From assembly GCA_007858575.1 (NCBI GenBank), contig CP042279.1, positions 2,852,001-2,916,000 of the forward strand: a stretch of 64,000 nucleotides of DNA, read 5' to 3'. This DNA comes from Streptomyces sp. WAC08241 (GTDB lineage Bacteria; Actinomycetota; Actinomycetes; Streptomycetales; Streptomycetaceae). A program made the position numbers and the translations under genes. Shown here one piece after another: positions 18,568-28,483 of the stretch (the first letter of the stretch is position 1; every line of letters starts with the position of its first letter). The notes under the pieces were generated by a model that had not been told where the DNA came from, did not search any database, and saw only the letters and a list, made by a program, of their open reading frames with translations.

Positions 18568-20529
18568 TCACGGGTTCGAGCGCATCCGGAACTCGTAGGC
18601 GTCCGGCAGGGGTTCGTCGGTGGTCCGCGCCCAGAGCTCGCCGAGCGTCTCGGCGCCCTCGCCCAGGTCCGCCACCTCGAAGCCCTCGTCGAAGACGGCA
18701 CGGGCCGCGTCCGGGCGACCCTCCGCGAGGAGGATCCGCACCTCCAGGAGCCGGAACGCGCCCCTCCCCGCATCCCGCCGGGAAGGCGGGCCCAGAGCTG
18801 CCGGGCCCGGTCGGTCCGGCCGGCGGCGAGCAGCGCCGTCACGGCTTCGCGGCCGAGGGCGGCGGCCGTCTCCTCTCCCCCGTCGGAACCCGTGTGACCC
18901 GCGTGGTCGGCGAAGGCCTCGGCGAACCGCTCGGCGGCCCGCTCCGGGTGGCCGTCCTCCCGGTCGGCCACGGCCAGGCAGTACAGCAGCGGCCAGGAGA
19001 CCTCGGCCCCGCGCAGTCCCCGCTCCCAGCTCCGTACCGCCTGGGCGCGGTCCCCGGCGTGCCACTGGGCGATGCCGAGGTGGTACTCGGTGGCGGGGTC
19101 GGCCGGGGCGGTCTCCAGCATGTCCCGCCAGGGGGCGGAGACGAGCGGCGCGCCGGGCCCGGCGCCCTTCGGCGGGGGCGGCAGGACGCCGGTGCGCAGG
19201 AGTGCGCGCCACGGCTCCTGCCCGGGCCGATCGTCGACTCGGGGAAGGGCGTGCCGGGCAGCTCGTACCCGCCGCGCAGGACTTCGAGGGCGCCCCAGCC
19301 GGAGCCGGTCGCGAGGACCGTCTCCGGCGCGGCGTCGGCGGCGTGCTCCCGCCAGGCGGTGTACGCGGCGTCGACGGCGGCCCGGGGCAGGGCGTCCTCC
19401 AGGGCGCGTTCGGCCTCCGTGCGGGCCGTCTCCCAGTCGTCGCCGAGCACGGCGGCGGGGTCGGCGGCGAGCGGGCCGTACGCCTCCAGCCAGCCGAACT
19501 CCTCCCCGCCCGCGAGCTCCAGGTGCTCCAGTTGGTGCGGGCGAGCCCGGCCTGCACTTCGGCGTAGCCGGGGCGCCGGGTCCGGTCAGCCACTCCTGCC
19601 GGCGGCGGCCGCCGCGCCCGGTGCCCCAGACGAAGAGCTTCCGGCCGCGCAGGGCGTCGGTGGAGGTCTGGACGAGTCCGGTGCCGTCCGCGCCGAGGGC
19701 GGCGATCCAGCGCCGCCAGTCCTCCGGGAGGTCGTAGAACCAGTCGGCGGCGTGGGTGCTGTTCAGGGGTACGAGCGGTCGGCGCCGGTGTCGTCGACGG
19801 GTACGGGCACGCGGTTCAGGCCGCGCTCGTAGCCGTGGTGCCAGGCCCCGTCGGCGGGCGCGAGGATCCGCCGGTCCTCGGGGACGGCGGTGTTGGACCA
19901 CCAGGAGACGGGGGCGGGGCGCTCGTGGGGTTGCGGATCCGGACGCCGACACGGAGGAAGTCGGAGGCCTCCGGGAGCCACAGGTCGACCTGGAACGGCA
20001 GGTCGCGCAGCCGCTCCCACTCCCAGAGGCGGAGCATCGGGCCGCCGTCGGGCGCGCGGACGGTCGCCGCGTGGAGGGGCGAGCAGGAGAGGGCGGTGTG
20101 GCCGGTGGCGCCGGTGTTCCACTCGACGCCGCCGGCGAACCAGGCCCCGTTGAGCGCGAAGGCGGCGGGCTGGAGGACGGGGTTGCGGTGGACGAGCTCG
20201 CGGCCGGTGGGCTTGTGGTGGAGGGAGTGGATCCGGCCGCCGAGGCCGGGGAGGACGGTCACCCGGAGCCGGTCGTTCTCGATCACGAGCGTGTCGAGGT
20301 CTGTGGGGACCCGGTCGCGGCCGTAGCCGTCGCGCACGGGGACGGGCAGGAGGCTGCGCAGCGGCGCCCGGCCGATGCCCCGGGCCATGTCGCGCGGGAG
20401 CCCGGCGAGGGTCCGCTCGTCGACGGCGTGAGCTCCGGCGCGGGCGGGGGCACGCAGGGCGGGGAGGGGGTTGTCGGGTCCCAACGGGGCCGCGGGCAGC
20501 GTCAGTACGGCACGTCGTACGGTCGTCAT
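18568..20529 (-). CDS. DUF5107 / TPR-repeat protein
   Basis: About 655 residues. The N-terminal half has the galactose-mutarotase-like DUF5107 pattern (ENDRLRVTVLPGLGGRIHSL, GAWFAGGVEWN, HTALSCSPLHAAT), and the C-terminal half contains helical repeats of the TPR type (ATEYHLGIAQWHAGDRAQAV, YCLAVADREDGHPERAAERF, AVTALLAAGRTDRARQLWAR). Frame breaks are near 19925, 19770, 19580, 19520, 19225 and 18780. No signal peptide is obvious. Relatives are thought to recognise or process carbohydrates, but no activity can be read here. ATG start at 20529 with a weak ribosome site. Confidence 0.75.
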
Positions 20530-20717
20530 CGCCCCATGGAACACGGTGGGATCCGTCCTGACCAGGGGTTCCCGTCGTCGGCCTGCGGCGGGGGCCCGCC
20601 GGGCGGGGCGGCCGGATATTCCGGGCGGCACGGGCGCCCGTCGTCGTACGGTGACGGGTCGGCGCGCCGCCGTGGCGCGCCGGGAGCAGCGGTACCAGGG
20701 CACAGGGAGTACGAGGA

Positions 20718-21050
20718 ATGGGCACGCAGCACACCTACCGGGTCATCGTGCGCGGCACGTTCGACGGTCTGTCGGAGGAGAGCCGGTCCCGGCTGCTCTC
20801 CGAGGTGGACGACCACGGCCTGACGGCGATGCAGTTCACGGAGGAGGGTTCGCTGGCCTACGACCGGACGCTGAAGCACTTCTCGTACCGCCTGGTCGTC
20901 GTCTCCGACGCCGAGGACGGCGAGGAGATGGCGGGCGCGCTCGCGGAGGACCGGGTGGAGACGGCGCTCGGGGAGCTGGGCCACGGGTACAAGGGGCTGC
21001 GCTCGACCGTGACGGACCTCGACACGATGAAGATCAACCGCAAGCGCTGA
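20718..21050 (+). CDS. DUF6204 family protein
   Basis: An unbroken 110-residue frame reading HTYRVIVRGTFDGLSEESR at the start and STVTDLDTMKINRKR at the end. I recognise it as the DUF6204 group common in Streptomyces; its fold looks like a small alpha/beta sandwich and its role is unknown. A GAGG-type ribosome site precedes the ATG. It overlaps the end of the convergent acetyltransferase gene by 17 bp. Confidence 0.85.
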   Translation: MGTQHTYRVIVRGTFDGLSEESRSRLLSEVDDHGLTAMQFTEEGSLAYDRTLKHFSYRLVVVSDAEDGEEMAGALAEDRVETALGELGHGYKGLRSTVTDLDTMKINRKR

Positions 21051-21666
21051 GGCCGTCGCGCGTTCGCGCCGCGGGCTCCGGGGCGGTCGCGGGTGCCGTG
21101 ATCGCCCAGCGCTCGTGGTCGCGCCAGGCCCCGTCGATGAACAGCATCGCGGGCGAGAACCCTCCAGGCGGAAGCCGGCGCGGCGGACGAGGGCGCGGGA
21201 GGCCGCGTTGCCGGGCTGGATGTTCGCCTCCAGGCGGTGCAGGTCGAGGGGCCCGAAGGCGTGCTCCAGGACCAGGCCGAGGGCCTCGGTGAGCAGACCG
21301 CGCCCGGCGGCGTGCGCGAAGGCGCCGTAGCCGAGGGTTCCGCTGCGGAAGGCGCCGCGGACGATGTTGTTGATGTTGACGAACCCGGCGATCCGGCCGC
21401 CCTCCGCGCGCTCGCACACCAGGAACCCGGTGCGCGCCGGGTCGCCGAGGAGCGTCCCGGCGTAGGCGGCGTACGCCCCGGGCGTGCACGGCGGGAACAG
21501 CCACGGCCGGTGGAGCTCCCGGCTCTCGCGGGCCCGCGCGGTGAACTCGTCGGCGTCGCCCTGCGCGAAGGGACGCAGGCCCACGCGGGGCCGAGGGCGA
21601 GGTAGGGGCGGGATCCCCGGAGGACGTGCCCGGGACGGAGGGGTGCGGACCTGGGGCGTCGGACAT
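21034..21666 (-). CDS. GNAT-family acetyltransferase, RimJ/RimL-like
   Basis: About 211 residues. The body reads VGLRPFAQGDADEFTARARE, HRPWLFPPCT, IAGFVNINNIVRGAFRSGTL, GYGAFAHAAGRGLLTEAL, then FGPLDLHRLEANIQPGN and ALVRRAGFRLEG, the standard order for ribosomal-protein-alanine-acetyltransferase relatives. Frame breaks near 21595 and 21165. The ATG at 21666 begins the repaired frame. It could equally acetylate small molecules or a toxin. The final residues run into the convergent DUF6204 gene. Confidence 0.85.
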   Translation of the reverse strand: MSDAPGPHPSVPGTSSGDPAPTSPSAPRGPASLRAGRRRRVHRAGPREPGAPPAVAVPAVHARGVRRLRRDAPRRPGAHRVPGVRARGGRPDRRVRQHQQHRPRRLPQRNPRLRRLRARRRARSAHRGPRPGPGARLRAPRPAPPGGEHPARQRGLPRPRPPRRLPPGGFSPAMLFIDGAWRDHERWAITAPATAPEPAARTRDGLSACG

Positions 21667-21692
21667 GCGGTCAGGTTACGCGGGACGGCCGT

Positions 21693-21836
21693 ACGGGAGC
21701 GGTCGGCGGCGGACCGTACGGGCGTGGGGGCGGCGGCGGACCGTACCGCTTGGGGGCGGCGGCGGGCCGTACGGCGTGGGTCCGGTCGGCGGCGGACCGC
21801 ACGCGCCTCGGGACCGGGCAGCGGCGGACCGTACGG
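21693..21836. repeat. Degenerate palindromic repeats around CCGTACGG
   Basis: Five units resembling GGCGGCGGACCGTACGG, spaced 22-32 bp apart, in the spacer between the acetyltransferase start and the PASTA-like gene end. Each unit centres on the self-complementary CCGTACGG or a one-base variant. They could be repeats of a binding site or just an expanded spacer. Confidence 0.8.
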
Positions 21837-21867
21837 CCCCGGGCCGCGGGCTCGGGCCCGCGGCCCG

Positions 21868-22253
21868 TCAGCGGCGGGCCGTGCGGACGCGGGCGGGCAG
21901 GTCTCGCCCCTGCGGACGACCCCGATCATGACGGTGGTCCGCCGGTCGAGGCCCGTGCCGGCCGCCGGGTACTGGGTGCAGACCTGCCAGCGGGAGGGCT
22001 AGAGCACCCGCCGGTCCCGCCCGCTCACGTCGTGGACGTCGAGTCGGGTCCGGCGGTCGAGACGGGTGAAGACCCGCCACAGCCCCAGGCCCAGGAAGTC
22101 CGGCACGGTCCGCCTCTCCGTGTCGTCCCCGGTCCCGAGCCCGGGCCCGGTGCCGGCCTCGACCCCGGCCCCGGAGGTCTCCTCCGCCGAGGTCACGGCG
22201 ACGGCCGCGAGCGCGAGGAGCGCGCCCGCGCCGACGACGGCGGCCCGCCTCAC
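21868..22253 (-). CDS. Secreted PASTA-like small protein, interrupted by in-frame TAG
   Basis: About 128 residues. GTG start with GGAGG 7 bp upstream, followed by a signal peptide (RRAAVVGAGALLALAAVAV). After a short acidic linker comes one PASTA-type unit: VPDFLGLGLWRVFTRLDR, a strand with DVHDVSGRDR, and then WQVCTQYPAAGTGL with TTVMIGVV, which completes the fold. A TAG at 21999-22001 cuts it between DRRVL and PSRWQVC; the frame continues cleanly, so the TAG probably replaces a sense codon such as CAG. One more frame switch near 21895 gives the end ARVRTARR. PASTA units usually bind peptidoglycan or beta-lactams when attached to kinases; here the unit is alone and exported. Confidence 0.75.
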
Positions 22254-22434
22254 TTCCGCCTCCGGGCGGGCACGGGGCCCCGCCGGATCGGGACGCCGCC
22301 CGCTTCCTCTCTTCGGGATTCTTGGAGCTCATCGATTCAGGGCCTCCTCGTCGTGCCGTCGTACCGCCGTGCCGTCCGTCCAGAATGGGGGATCGAGGAC
22401 CCGCCGTGACGGTGGGAAGAGCCGTACGGGTGAC

Positions 22435-22462
22435 TTGTCAGACAGCGTGACGCGACTACGGT
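22435..22462 (+). promoter_or_regulatory. Promoter of the GntR gene with overlapping palindromic operator
   Basis: TTGTCA (22435-22440) and TACGGT (22457-22462) are spaced 16 bp, a good sigma-HrdB-like promoter 38 bp before the start codon. The -35 box is part of TTGTC-A-GACAG (22435-22445), an imperfect inverted repeat that recurs as TTGTC-T-GACAA at 23343-23353 in the adenosine deaminase gene. A repressor bound here would block RNA polymerase. Confidence 0.55.
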
Positions 22463-22500
22463 GGTGCCGGGACGAGGCCGACAACGAGAAGAGGAGGGCC

Positions 22501-23254
22501 GTGGCGGTCAGCGGACAGCGGCGGCGGCCGGTCGTGGCGCTCTACGAGCGGATCGCGGACGCCGTCCACGACGGCACCTATCCGCCGGGTTCCACCCTCC
22601 CTCCGAGCCGAAGCTCGCCGCCGAGCTGGGCGTGAGCCGGCCCGCCCTGCGCGAGGCGCTGCTGCTGCTCCAGGAGGACGGCGTCCTCACCGTGCGGCGC
22701 GGGGTCGGCCGGACCGTGAACGACCGCCCGCCCCGGCGCGGCTTCGAGCAGGTCCAGCCGCTGGAGGAGCTGATCGGCGGGGCGCGGCGCTCCGCGTGCG
22801 GGCGCTCCTGCGGACGGTCGAGGAGCCGACCGACTTCACCACCCAGCACCTGCTCGCCCCGGCCCGCGCCGAGCTGCGGTTCTGGGAGTCCGTGCTGTCC
22901 GGGGAGGGCACGGCGGCGGCCCTGAGCCACGAGTGGGCGGCGCCCGACGGCCTCCTCGACCGGGTGCACCCCGACTTCGCGCGGGCCCTGCGGGAGACGG
23001 ACGGCGACGGACGCCCCGCCGTCTCCATGCTCTCGGTCCTGGTCGGGGCCTCGCGCGAGACGGCCCTGAGCGCGCACAGCGGCATCACGGCGACGCTGCT
23101 CGGACGGCGGCGCGGGGACCAGCTCGGACGCCCCGCCGACACCCCGGCCGTCCTGGTCACCCAGGTCGTGCGGGTCGGCGAGGTCCCGGTCCTGGCCGCC
23201 AAGCACATGCTGCCGACGGGCGCCCCCGCGCTGCCGGTGCTGCACTCCCACTGA
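22501..23254 (+). CDS. GntR-family transcriptional regulator
   Basis: About 251 residues. N-terminal winged helix of the GntR type: [20 protein letters not shown], then [20 protein letters not shown] as the helix-turn-helix and [17 protein letters not shown] as wing. The C-terminal domain ([37 protein letters not shown]) looks like a UTRA-type effector-binding domain, so the regulator would belong to the HutC branch. Frame breaks near 22605 and 22795. GTG start with GAGGAGG. It is 82 bp upstream of adenosine deaminase and shares a palindrome with it, so it may repress purine salvage and itself. The effector is unknown. Confidence 0.87.
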
Positions 23255-23322
23255 GCGCCCCGGCTCCGGGCCCCGCCGCACCCCCTGTCGGGGGCGTCAC
23301 AGCGCGCCCCCGCTCCGTGGCG

Positions 23323-23353
23323 TACACTTCCCGGCCATGCACTTGTCTGACAA
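23323..23353 (+). promoter_or_regulatory. Candidate -10 box and downstream operator of add
   Basis: TACACT (23323-23328, TANNNT form) ends 8 bp before the ATG, so the transcript would be leaderless or nearly so. Directly downstream lies TTGTC-T-GACAA (23343-23353), a perfect 5+1+5 palindrome that shares ACTTGTC(A/T)GACA with the site at the GntR promoter. Part of the match is inside codons 3-6 of the gene, so coincidence is possible. Confidence 0.5.
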
Positions 23354-24426
23354 CCTCACCGCGCCTGCCGCCGCCCCCGTCTCCGACTGGATCCGGCGGG
23401 CCCCCAAGGCCGTCCTCCACGACCACCTCGACGGCGGGCTGCGCCCCGCGACCATCGTCGAGCTGGCGCGCGAGTGCGGATACACCGCGCTGCCGACCGA
23501 GGACCCGGCCGAGCTCGCGGTCTGGTTCCGAGACGCCGCCGACTCCGGCTCGCTGGAGCGGTACCTGGAGACCTTCGCCCACACCTGCGCGGTGATGCAG
23601 ACCCGCGAGGCGCTCGTGCGCATCGCGGCCGAGTGCGCCGAGGACCTGGCGGCGGACGGCGTCGTCTACGCCGAGGTCCGCTACGCCCCCGAGCAGCACC
23701 TGGAGGGCGGCCTGACCCTCGACGAGGTCGTCGAGGCCGTCAACGACGGCTTCCGCCAGGGCGAGCGCCGTTCCGGCGGCCGCATCACCGTCCGCGCCCT
23801 GCTCACCGGCATGCGCCACACGGACCGCTCCCTGGAGATCGCGCGGCTCACGGTCGCGCACCGGGACAACGGCGTGGCGGGCTTCGACATCGCGGGCGGC
23901 GAGATCGGCAACCCGCCGGCCCGCCACCTCCCCGCCTTCCAGCACCTGAAGCGGGAGAACTGCCACTTCACCATCCACGCGGGCGAGGCCGTCGGCGCGG
24001 AGTCGATCCACGAGGCCGTGCAGGTCTGCGGCACCGAGCGGATCGGCCACGGCGTGCGGATCACGGACGACATAGCCGAGGACGGCACCCTCGGCCGGCT
24101 CGCCTCGTACGTCCGGGACAACCGGATCGCCCTGGAGGTCTGCCCGACCTCCAACCTGCAGACGGGCGCGGCGAAGGACTACGCCACGCACCCGATCGAC
24201 GAGCTGCGCCGCCTGGGCTTCCGGATCACGCTCAACACGGACAACCGCCTGGTTCTCCGGCACCACCATGAGCGAGGAGTTCCAGCACATGGCGGACGCC
24301 TTCGGCTACGGCCCGGAGGTCTTCGAGGAGTTCACGATCGCCGCCCTGGAGGCTGCGTTCCTGCCGCTGCCGGAGCGGCGGCGGCTGATCGACGAGGTCG
24401 TGCGCCCGGGGTACGCGGCGCTCTGA
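23337..24426 (+). CDS. add: Adenosine deaminase
   Basis: Deaminates adenosine (and deoxyadenosine) to inosine in purine salvage; cytosolic zinc enzyme of the amidohydrolase superfamily. About 363 residues. Zinc ligands His28 and His30 are in [10 protein letters not shown]; the catalytic glutamate follows the metal histidine in [10 protein letters not shown]; the next histidine is in [11 protein letters not shown]; the late acidic pair is in [10 protein letters not shown] followed by SGTTMSEEF. One frame break near 24255 separates these last two motifs. The ATG begins directly at the family-typical N terminus. A GntR-type regulator lies just upstream and a hairpin terminator follows. Confidence 0.94.
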
Positions 24427-24435
24427 GACGCGCCC

Positions 24436-24476
24436 GGAGGGCGGGCCGGCGCCGTGGTGCGCCGGCCCGCCCCTCC
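24436..24476. terminator. Hairpin terminator between convergent add and carboxypeptidase genes
   Basis: A long stem, GGAGGGCGGGCCGGCGC against GCGCCGGCCCGCCCCTCC, loop CGTGGT. The right arm has one more C in a run than the left arm has G, leaving a single bulge; adding one G to the left arm would make the stem perfect, which agrees with the base-loss pattern seen in the genes. Confidence 0.8.
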
Positions 24477-24506
24477 GGTTCTCCGGTCCTGCTCGACGGA
24501 CCGGGG

Positions 24507-25393
24507 TTACTTCGCGAAGCCGTAGTCCAGCAGCTTCTTGACGTCGGCCGTCCGGTTCGCTCGGACGAGGAGGCCAGCACCGTGCCGATGACCGTCTTGC
24601 CGTTGCGGGTGGCAGCGAAGACGAGGCAGTACTTGGCCTCCGGGCCCGAACCGGTCTTCACGCCGATCGCGCCGCTGTAGGTGCTCAGGAGCTTGTTGGT
24701 GTTGGTCCACGTCATGTACCGGTAGCCACCGGTCTTCGTGGTCACCTTCTGCTGCGTGGACTTCGTCGCGACGACGGCGCGGAACGTGGAGTTCTTCATC
24801 GCGCTGCTCGCGAGCTTGGTCAGGTCGCGCGGGGTCGAGTAGTTCTGCCCGTTGCCTATGCCGTCGAACGAGTCGAAGCGGGTGTTCTTCAGGCCGAGGT
24901 TCTTGGCCTCGGTGTTCATCTTGCCGATGAACGACTTGACCCGGGCCGCGCGGGTGGTGCCGGTGCCGAACTTGTCGGCGAGGGCGTAGGCGGCGTCGCA
25001 GCCCGACGGCAGCATGAGGCCGTAGAGGAGCTGGCGGACGGTCACCTTGTCGCCGACGATGAGCCGGGCCGAGGAGGCGTTCTTGGCGACGATGTAGTCG
25101 CTGTACGCCTTGTCGATCGTGACCTTGGCGTCGAGGTTGAGGCCCTTCTGGGCGAGCACCACCTTCGCGGTCATGATCTTCGTGGTGGAGCCGGTCGACC
25201 GGCGGGTGTCCGCGGTCTTCCCGTACAGCGTCGCGCCCGTCCCGTTGTTCATGACGAAACCGCCCTGGGCGGTGATCGTCGGGACGGCCGGCGCGGCGTA
25301 CGCCTGGCCGGCGAAGAGGCCGCCGGCCAGGACGGCCGAGGCCGTGAACGCGACGGTCACGGCGCTGCGCACCCCGAGTGTGGGAGTCTTCAA
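24507..25393 (-). CDS. D-alanyl-D-alanine carboxypeptidase (low-molecular-weight PBP)
   Basis: Secreted or wall-associated serine peptidase that trims the terminal D-Ala of peptidoglycan side chains. All three active-site motifs are present: SxxK in [11 protein letters not shown], the SxN-type motif as SGC in [15 protein letters not shown], and KTG in [12 protein letters not shown]. The N terminus has a signal peptide ([20 protein letters not shown] then GQAYAAPA). About 295 residues with one frame break near 24560 before the end [13 protein letters not shown] favour the TTG start at 25393 because GGGCAGAAG precedes it and it opens a proper signal peptide; a GTG at 25447 would add 18 polar residues. 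The catalytic domain looks complete without a PBP5-type C-terminal anchor. Confidence 0.9.
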
Positions 25394-25504
25394 AGTCTTC
25401 TGCCCTTGGATCGATGCCTTCCGGGTCCGCACGGACCCGGCGCACACAAGACGCGTGGAAGGGCCTCGGGGATGTACGGCCGGGGCCGTGACCTTCCTCG
25501 CATT

Positions 25505-25541
25505 CCGGCGCCGCCCCCACGGGCCGGGGAGGCGGCGCCGG
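25505..25541 (-). terminator. Hairpin terminator after methyltransferase
   Basis: An 11-bp stem, CCGGCGCCGCC against GGCGGCGCCGG, with a 15-base loop, just beyond the stop of the minus-strand methyltransferase. Confidence 0.65.
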
Positions 25542-25552
25542 AGCGCCCGGGG

Positions 25553-26293
25553 TCAGGCGTGGCAGCGCAGCATCGTCAGCGGCGGGTTGGCGTCGTGGTC
25601 GGCCCAGAACTCCTCGCCGTACGCGTCCACTCCGGCCTCGGAGATCTCCAGGGGGACCCAGGTGATCCCGTCGAACCCGGCCGCCCGCAGGCTCTCCTCC
25701 AGGACCTCGCGGCGGGGCGGGTTCACCTCGAACGAGATCGGCGGGTCGAGGAGCGCGGTGAGCCTCTCGCGCGGCCCGATCGCGGTCTCCTCGCCGAGCG
25801 ATTCGCACAGGAAGCCGTACTTGGCCAGGGAGGGACCGCCGAAACGGAAGTCCGGGTTCTGGGTGAAGACGAAGAACTCGGCCCCGGCCACGAGGCTGCG
25901 GTGGACGTTCCGGCACATCCGCTCGACGGTGGCGACGGCGTCGGCGTAGTTGAAGAGCTGGACCGCGACCGCGAGGTCGAAGGGCTCGTCGAAGGTACGC
26001 AGCTCCGCGACGTCGCCGACCTCGTAGCGCACGCCCAGGGGTTCGGCGTCCTCCAGGGCCCGGGCCGCGCCGACCATCGCGCCGGAGATGTCGACGCCGA
26101 GGACGTCGGCCGCGCCCCGGCGCTTGAACTCCCGGCTGTAGAAGCCGGTTCCGGAGGCCAGGTCGAGGACGGACCGGCCCTTCACGTCCCCGACGAGGGC
26201 GAGGAAGGAGGGCACCTCCCCGTAGCGCGCGAGGGGGAGGCCCTTGAACCCCTCGAACGCCTCGCCGATCCCGTCGTACAACTGACCGCTCAT
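25553..26293 (-). CDS. Class I SAM-dependent methyltransferase
   Basis: An unbroken 246-residue frame, MSGQLYDGIGEAFEGFKGL at the start. Motif I is SVLDLASGTGFYS at residues ~41-53, strand 2 ends VLGVDISGAMVGAARALEDA, the strand 4 region is FDLAVAVQLFNYA, and the later GAEFFVFTQNPDFRFG is typical of ToxA/UbiE-like groups acting on small molecules. GAGGGGAAC precedes the ATG. Located between a carboxypeptidase and a CocE-type hydrolase on the same strand with a spacer of 170 bp, so likely its own unit. Substrate unknown. Confidence 0.9.
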   Translation of the reverse strand: MSGQLYDGIGEAFEGFKGLPLARYGEVPSFLALVGDVKGRSVLDLASGTGFYSREFKRRGAADVLGVDISGAMVGAARALEDAEPLGVRYEVGDVAELRTFDEPFDLAVAVQLFNYADAVATVERMCRNVHRSLVAGAEFFVFTQNPDFRFGGPSLAKYGFLCESLGEETAIGPRERLTALLDPPISFEVNPPRREVLEESLRAAGFDGITWVPLEISEAGVDAYGEEFWADHDANPPLTMLRCHA

Positions 26294-26466
26294 CGTGCCG
26301 TTCCCCTCGTCCTGGCGTCGGCCTTCGGGCAGGCCGCGGCCCTTGCCGGGCAGTCTCTCCCCGGCCGTCCGGGGGTCGTACCGGACGAACCCACGAAGAT
26401 GACGGAGGCGTTTCGTCGTCACGACGAAGACGAACACGCGGGCGGCACGGGCGACTCGGGGAACTC

Positions 26467-28244
26467 TCAGCCCACCCTCCCCGCACCAGGGGCAGGGAGA
26501 GCGTGCCCGTCGACCCGGGGGCGCTGACGACGGTCACCGGCTTGATCCCGCGGTTGCCGGAGTACGCCGTGTCGCTCGCCGCGATCACGAACTCCAGTCG
26601 GTGGCCGGTCTCGTAGCGGTGGACGATGCCCGGCAGTTCGACCGTGAACGGGCGGGTGACGTCCGGCACGCGGACCGGGGCGACGAGCCGGTTGACCAGG
26701 GTCTTCGTGCCGTCGGGCGCGACGTCGTAGAGCTTGGCGAAGAGGACGAGCTTGTCGGCGGCGTCGCCGGAGTCCTGGACCCGCTCGGTCGCCGGGGAGA
26801 CGACCCTCAGGGTGGCTTCGGGGCGCCGACCAGGTCGACGGGGGCGGTGAGCGGGGCGCTGGTCCAGCCGAGGTGGGTGCCGGGGGTGTCGTACGGCCGG
26901 GGGTCGGGCAGTCCGATCACGCCGGCGAGCGAGGACTCCGAGTGGCTCGTCGGGACGAGCCAGTTGGCGTACGTGCGGGAGCCCCGGGCGACCTTCGCGC
27001 GGTCGTCGACGAGCTTGCCGTTCCCGGAGAGGTACAGCTCCTGGCTGAGGGCCGGGACCTCGTCGGCGGTGCCGTAGCCGTCCTCGCCGTCGCGGTACCA
27101 GGCGAAGGCGGGGCCGGTGTCCGCGGCCGCGTCCTTCCGCAGGTACCGGTCGAACCAGGCGAGGATCCGCTGTCCGACGTAGCTCCCCTCCGGGTTCCCG
27201 AGGTCGAGCTCGCCCGGCTTCTGCCCTCCGCTGTGGCCCCAGGACTGCCAGATCATGCGGGTGTCGACGCCCCGCTCGCGGAGCCGGTCGTAGGTGGCCC
27301 GCGCCTCGTTGAGGTTGAACAGGGTGTCGGACTGACCCTGGACGATCAGGGTGGGCGCGGTGACCCGGTCGAGGTAGGAGACCGGGGAGACGCTGCGGGC
27401 GTAGGCGAGCATCTTCGCGGTCGCGGCCCCGGGCAGGCGGCCGGAGTTGAGGAGCCGTACGGTCTCGCAGGCGTCGGTGGTGAAGTGCAGGCAGCCGAGC
27501 GCGTTGATCCGGCTGGGGTCGAGGGAGGGACGAGCAGCGGCTGTCCCTCGCCCATGAGGTAGAAGCCGTTCGCCCACTGCCACTTGAAGACGCCGGGGGT
27601 GGCGCGGTCGGCGGCGTTGGGGGCGAGCGAGTACGCCAGGTCGTTCCAGGTGATGAGGGGGACGAGGGCGTCGAGGCGCGGGTCGACGGAGGCGGTGGCG
27701 AGCTGCACGGCGCCGCCGTACGAGCCGCCGACCATGCCCACGCGCGGGTCGTCCGCGCCGTCCCGGGCGACGAAGTCGACGCGGGTGCCGTCGTCGGCGG
27801 CCCGGGTGCCCGCGAGGAAGTCGACGAGCCGGGAGGCGGCCCGGCCGTCGGTCCCCGGGTCGTCCAGGGAGATCAGGCAGCCGGTCTTCCCGAAGCCGAG
27901 GCCCGAGTAGACGAGGCCGACGTAGCCGCGCTCGGCGAAGGCCCTGCCGATGGCGTCGGTGGAGCCGTCGCTCTTGCTCCCGCCGAAGCCGTTGGTGGCG
28001 AGGACGGCCGGCGCGGGGTGCTCGGCGTCCACGCCGGCCGGCCGGTAGAGGTCGGCGTCGACCGCGCACCTCCGGCCGCCCGCCTCGACGGTGAACTTCA
28101 GCGGGGTGACGGTGTACGTGCCGGCCTCCCCGGCTCCGGCGGGGCGGCGCCGGCCGGGGCCGCGAGGGCGAGGGGCGCGGCCAGCGCGGCCGCACCGGCC
28201 GCGAGGGCGAGGAGCTTGCGGGGCCGGGGCACGGCACGGGACAC
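26467..28244 (-). CDS. CocE/X-Pro dipeptidyl-peptidase-type alpha/beta hydrolase, secreted
   Basis: About 593 residues. GTG start with GGAGG upstream, then a signal peptide (PRPRKLLALAAGAAALAAPL). The alpha/beta-hydrolase part has the nucleophile elbow GMVGGSYGGAVQLA with Ser in GGSYGG, preceded by AVLATNGFGGSKSDG; ITWNDLAYSLAP and APTLIVQGQSDTLFN (acid) and WGHSGGQKPG (His) follow. The C-terminal jelly-roll domain of the family is seen as VTRPFTVELPGIVHRYETGH and ends in the repaired frame at GAGRVG. Frame breaks near 28140, 27530, 26825 and 26475. It could be a peptidase acting on X-Pro peptides or an esterase. Confidence 0.87.
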
Positions 28245-28383
28245 AGGGACCTCCACGCTGAGGACGACACCGGGCGGCCCACCGGCACGTACCGACCGGT
28301 CAGTACCAGGGCAGCGCGCCCATCGTGTGGCACGTCTCACAGGGCCGTCAACGCGCGCGTCAAAGGTTGTTGACGGAGATTCA

Positions 28384-28451
28384 GTGAAGGCGGGCGCTCC
28401 GTGAAGACGGGCGCTCCGTGAAGACGGGCGCTCCGTGAAGACGGGCGGCCC
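28384..28451. repeat. Four tandem 17-bp repeats
   Basis: Four head-to-tail units of GTGAAGACGGGCGCTCC (first and last with small differences) in the spacer between the CocE-type gene start and the end of the S66 gene. They are non-coding as far as I can see. Confidence 0.95.
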
Positions 28452-28483
28452 GCGGAGGGCCGTGGTCCGTGGGGCCCCGGTCC

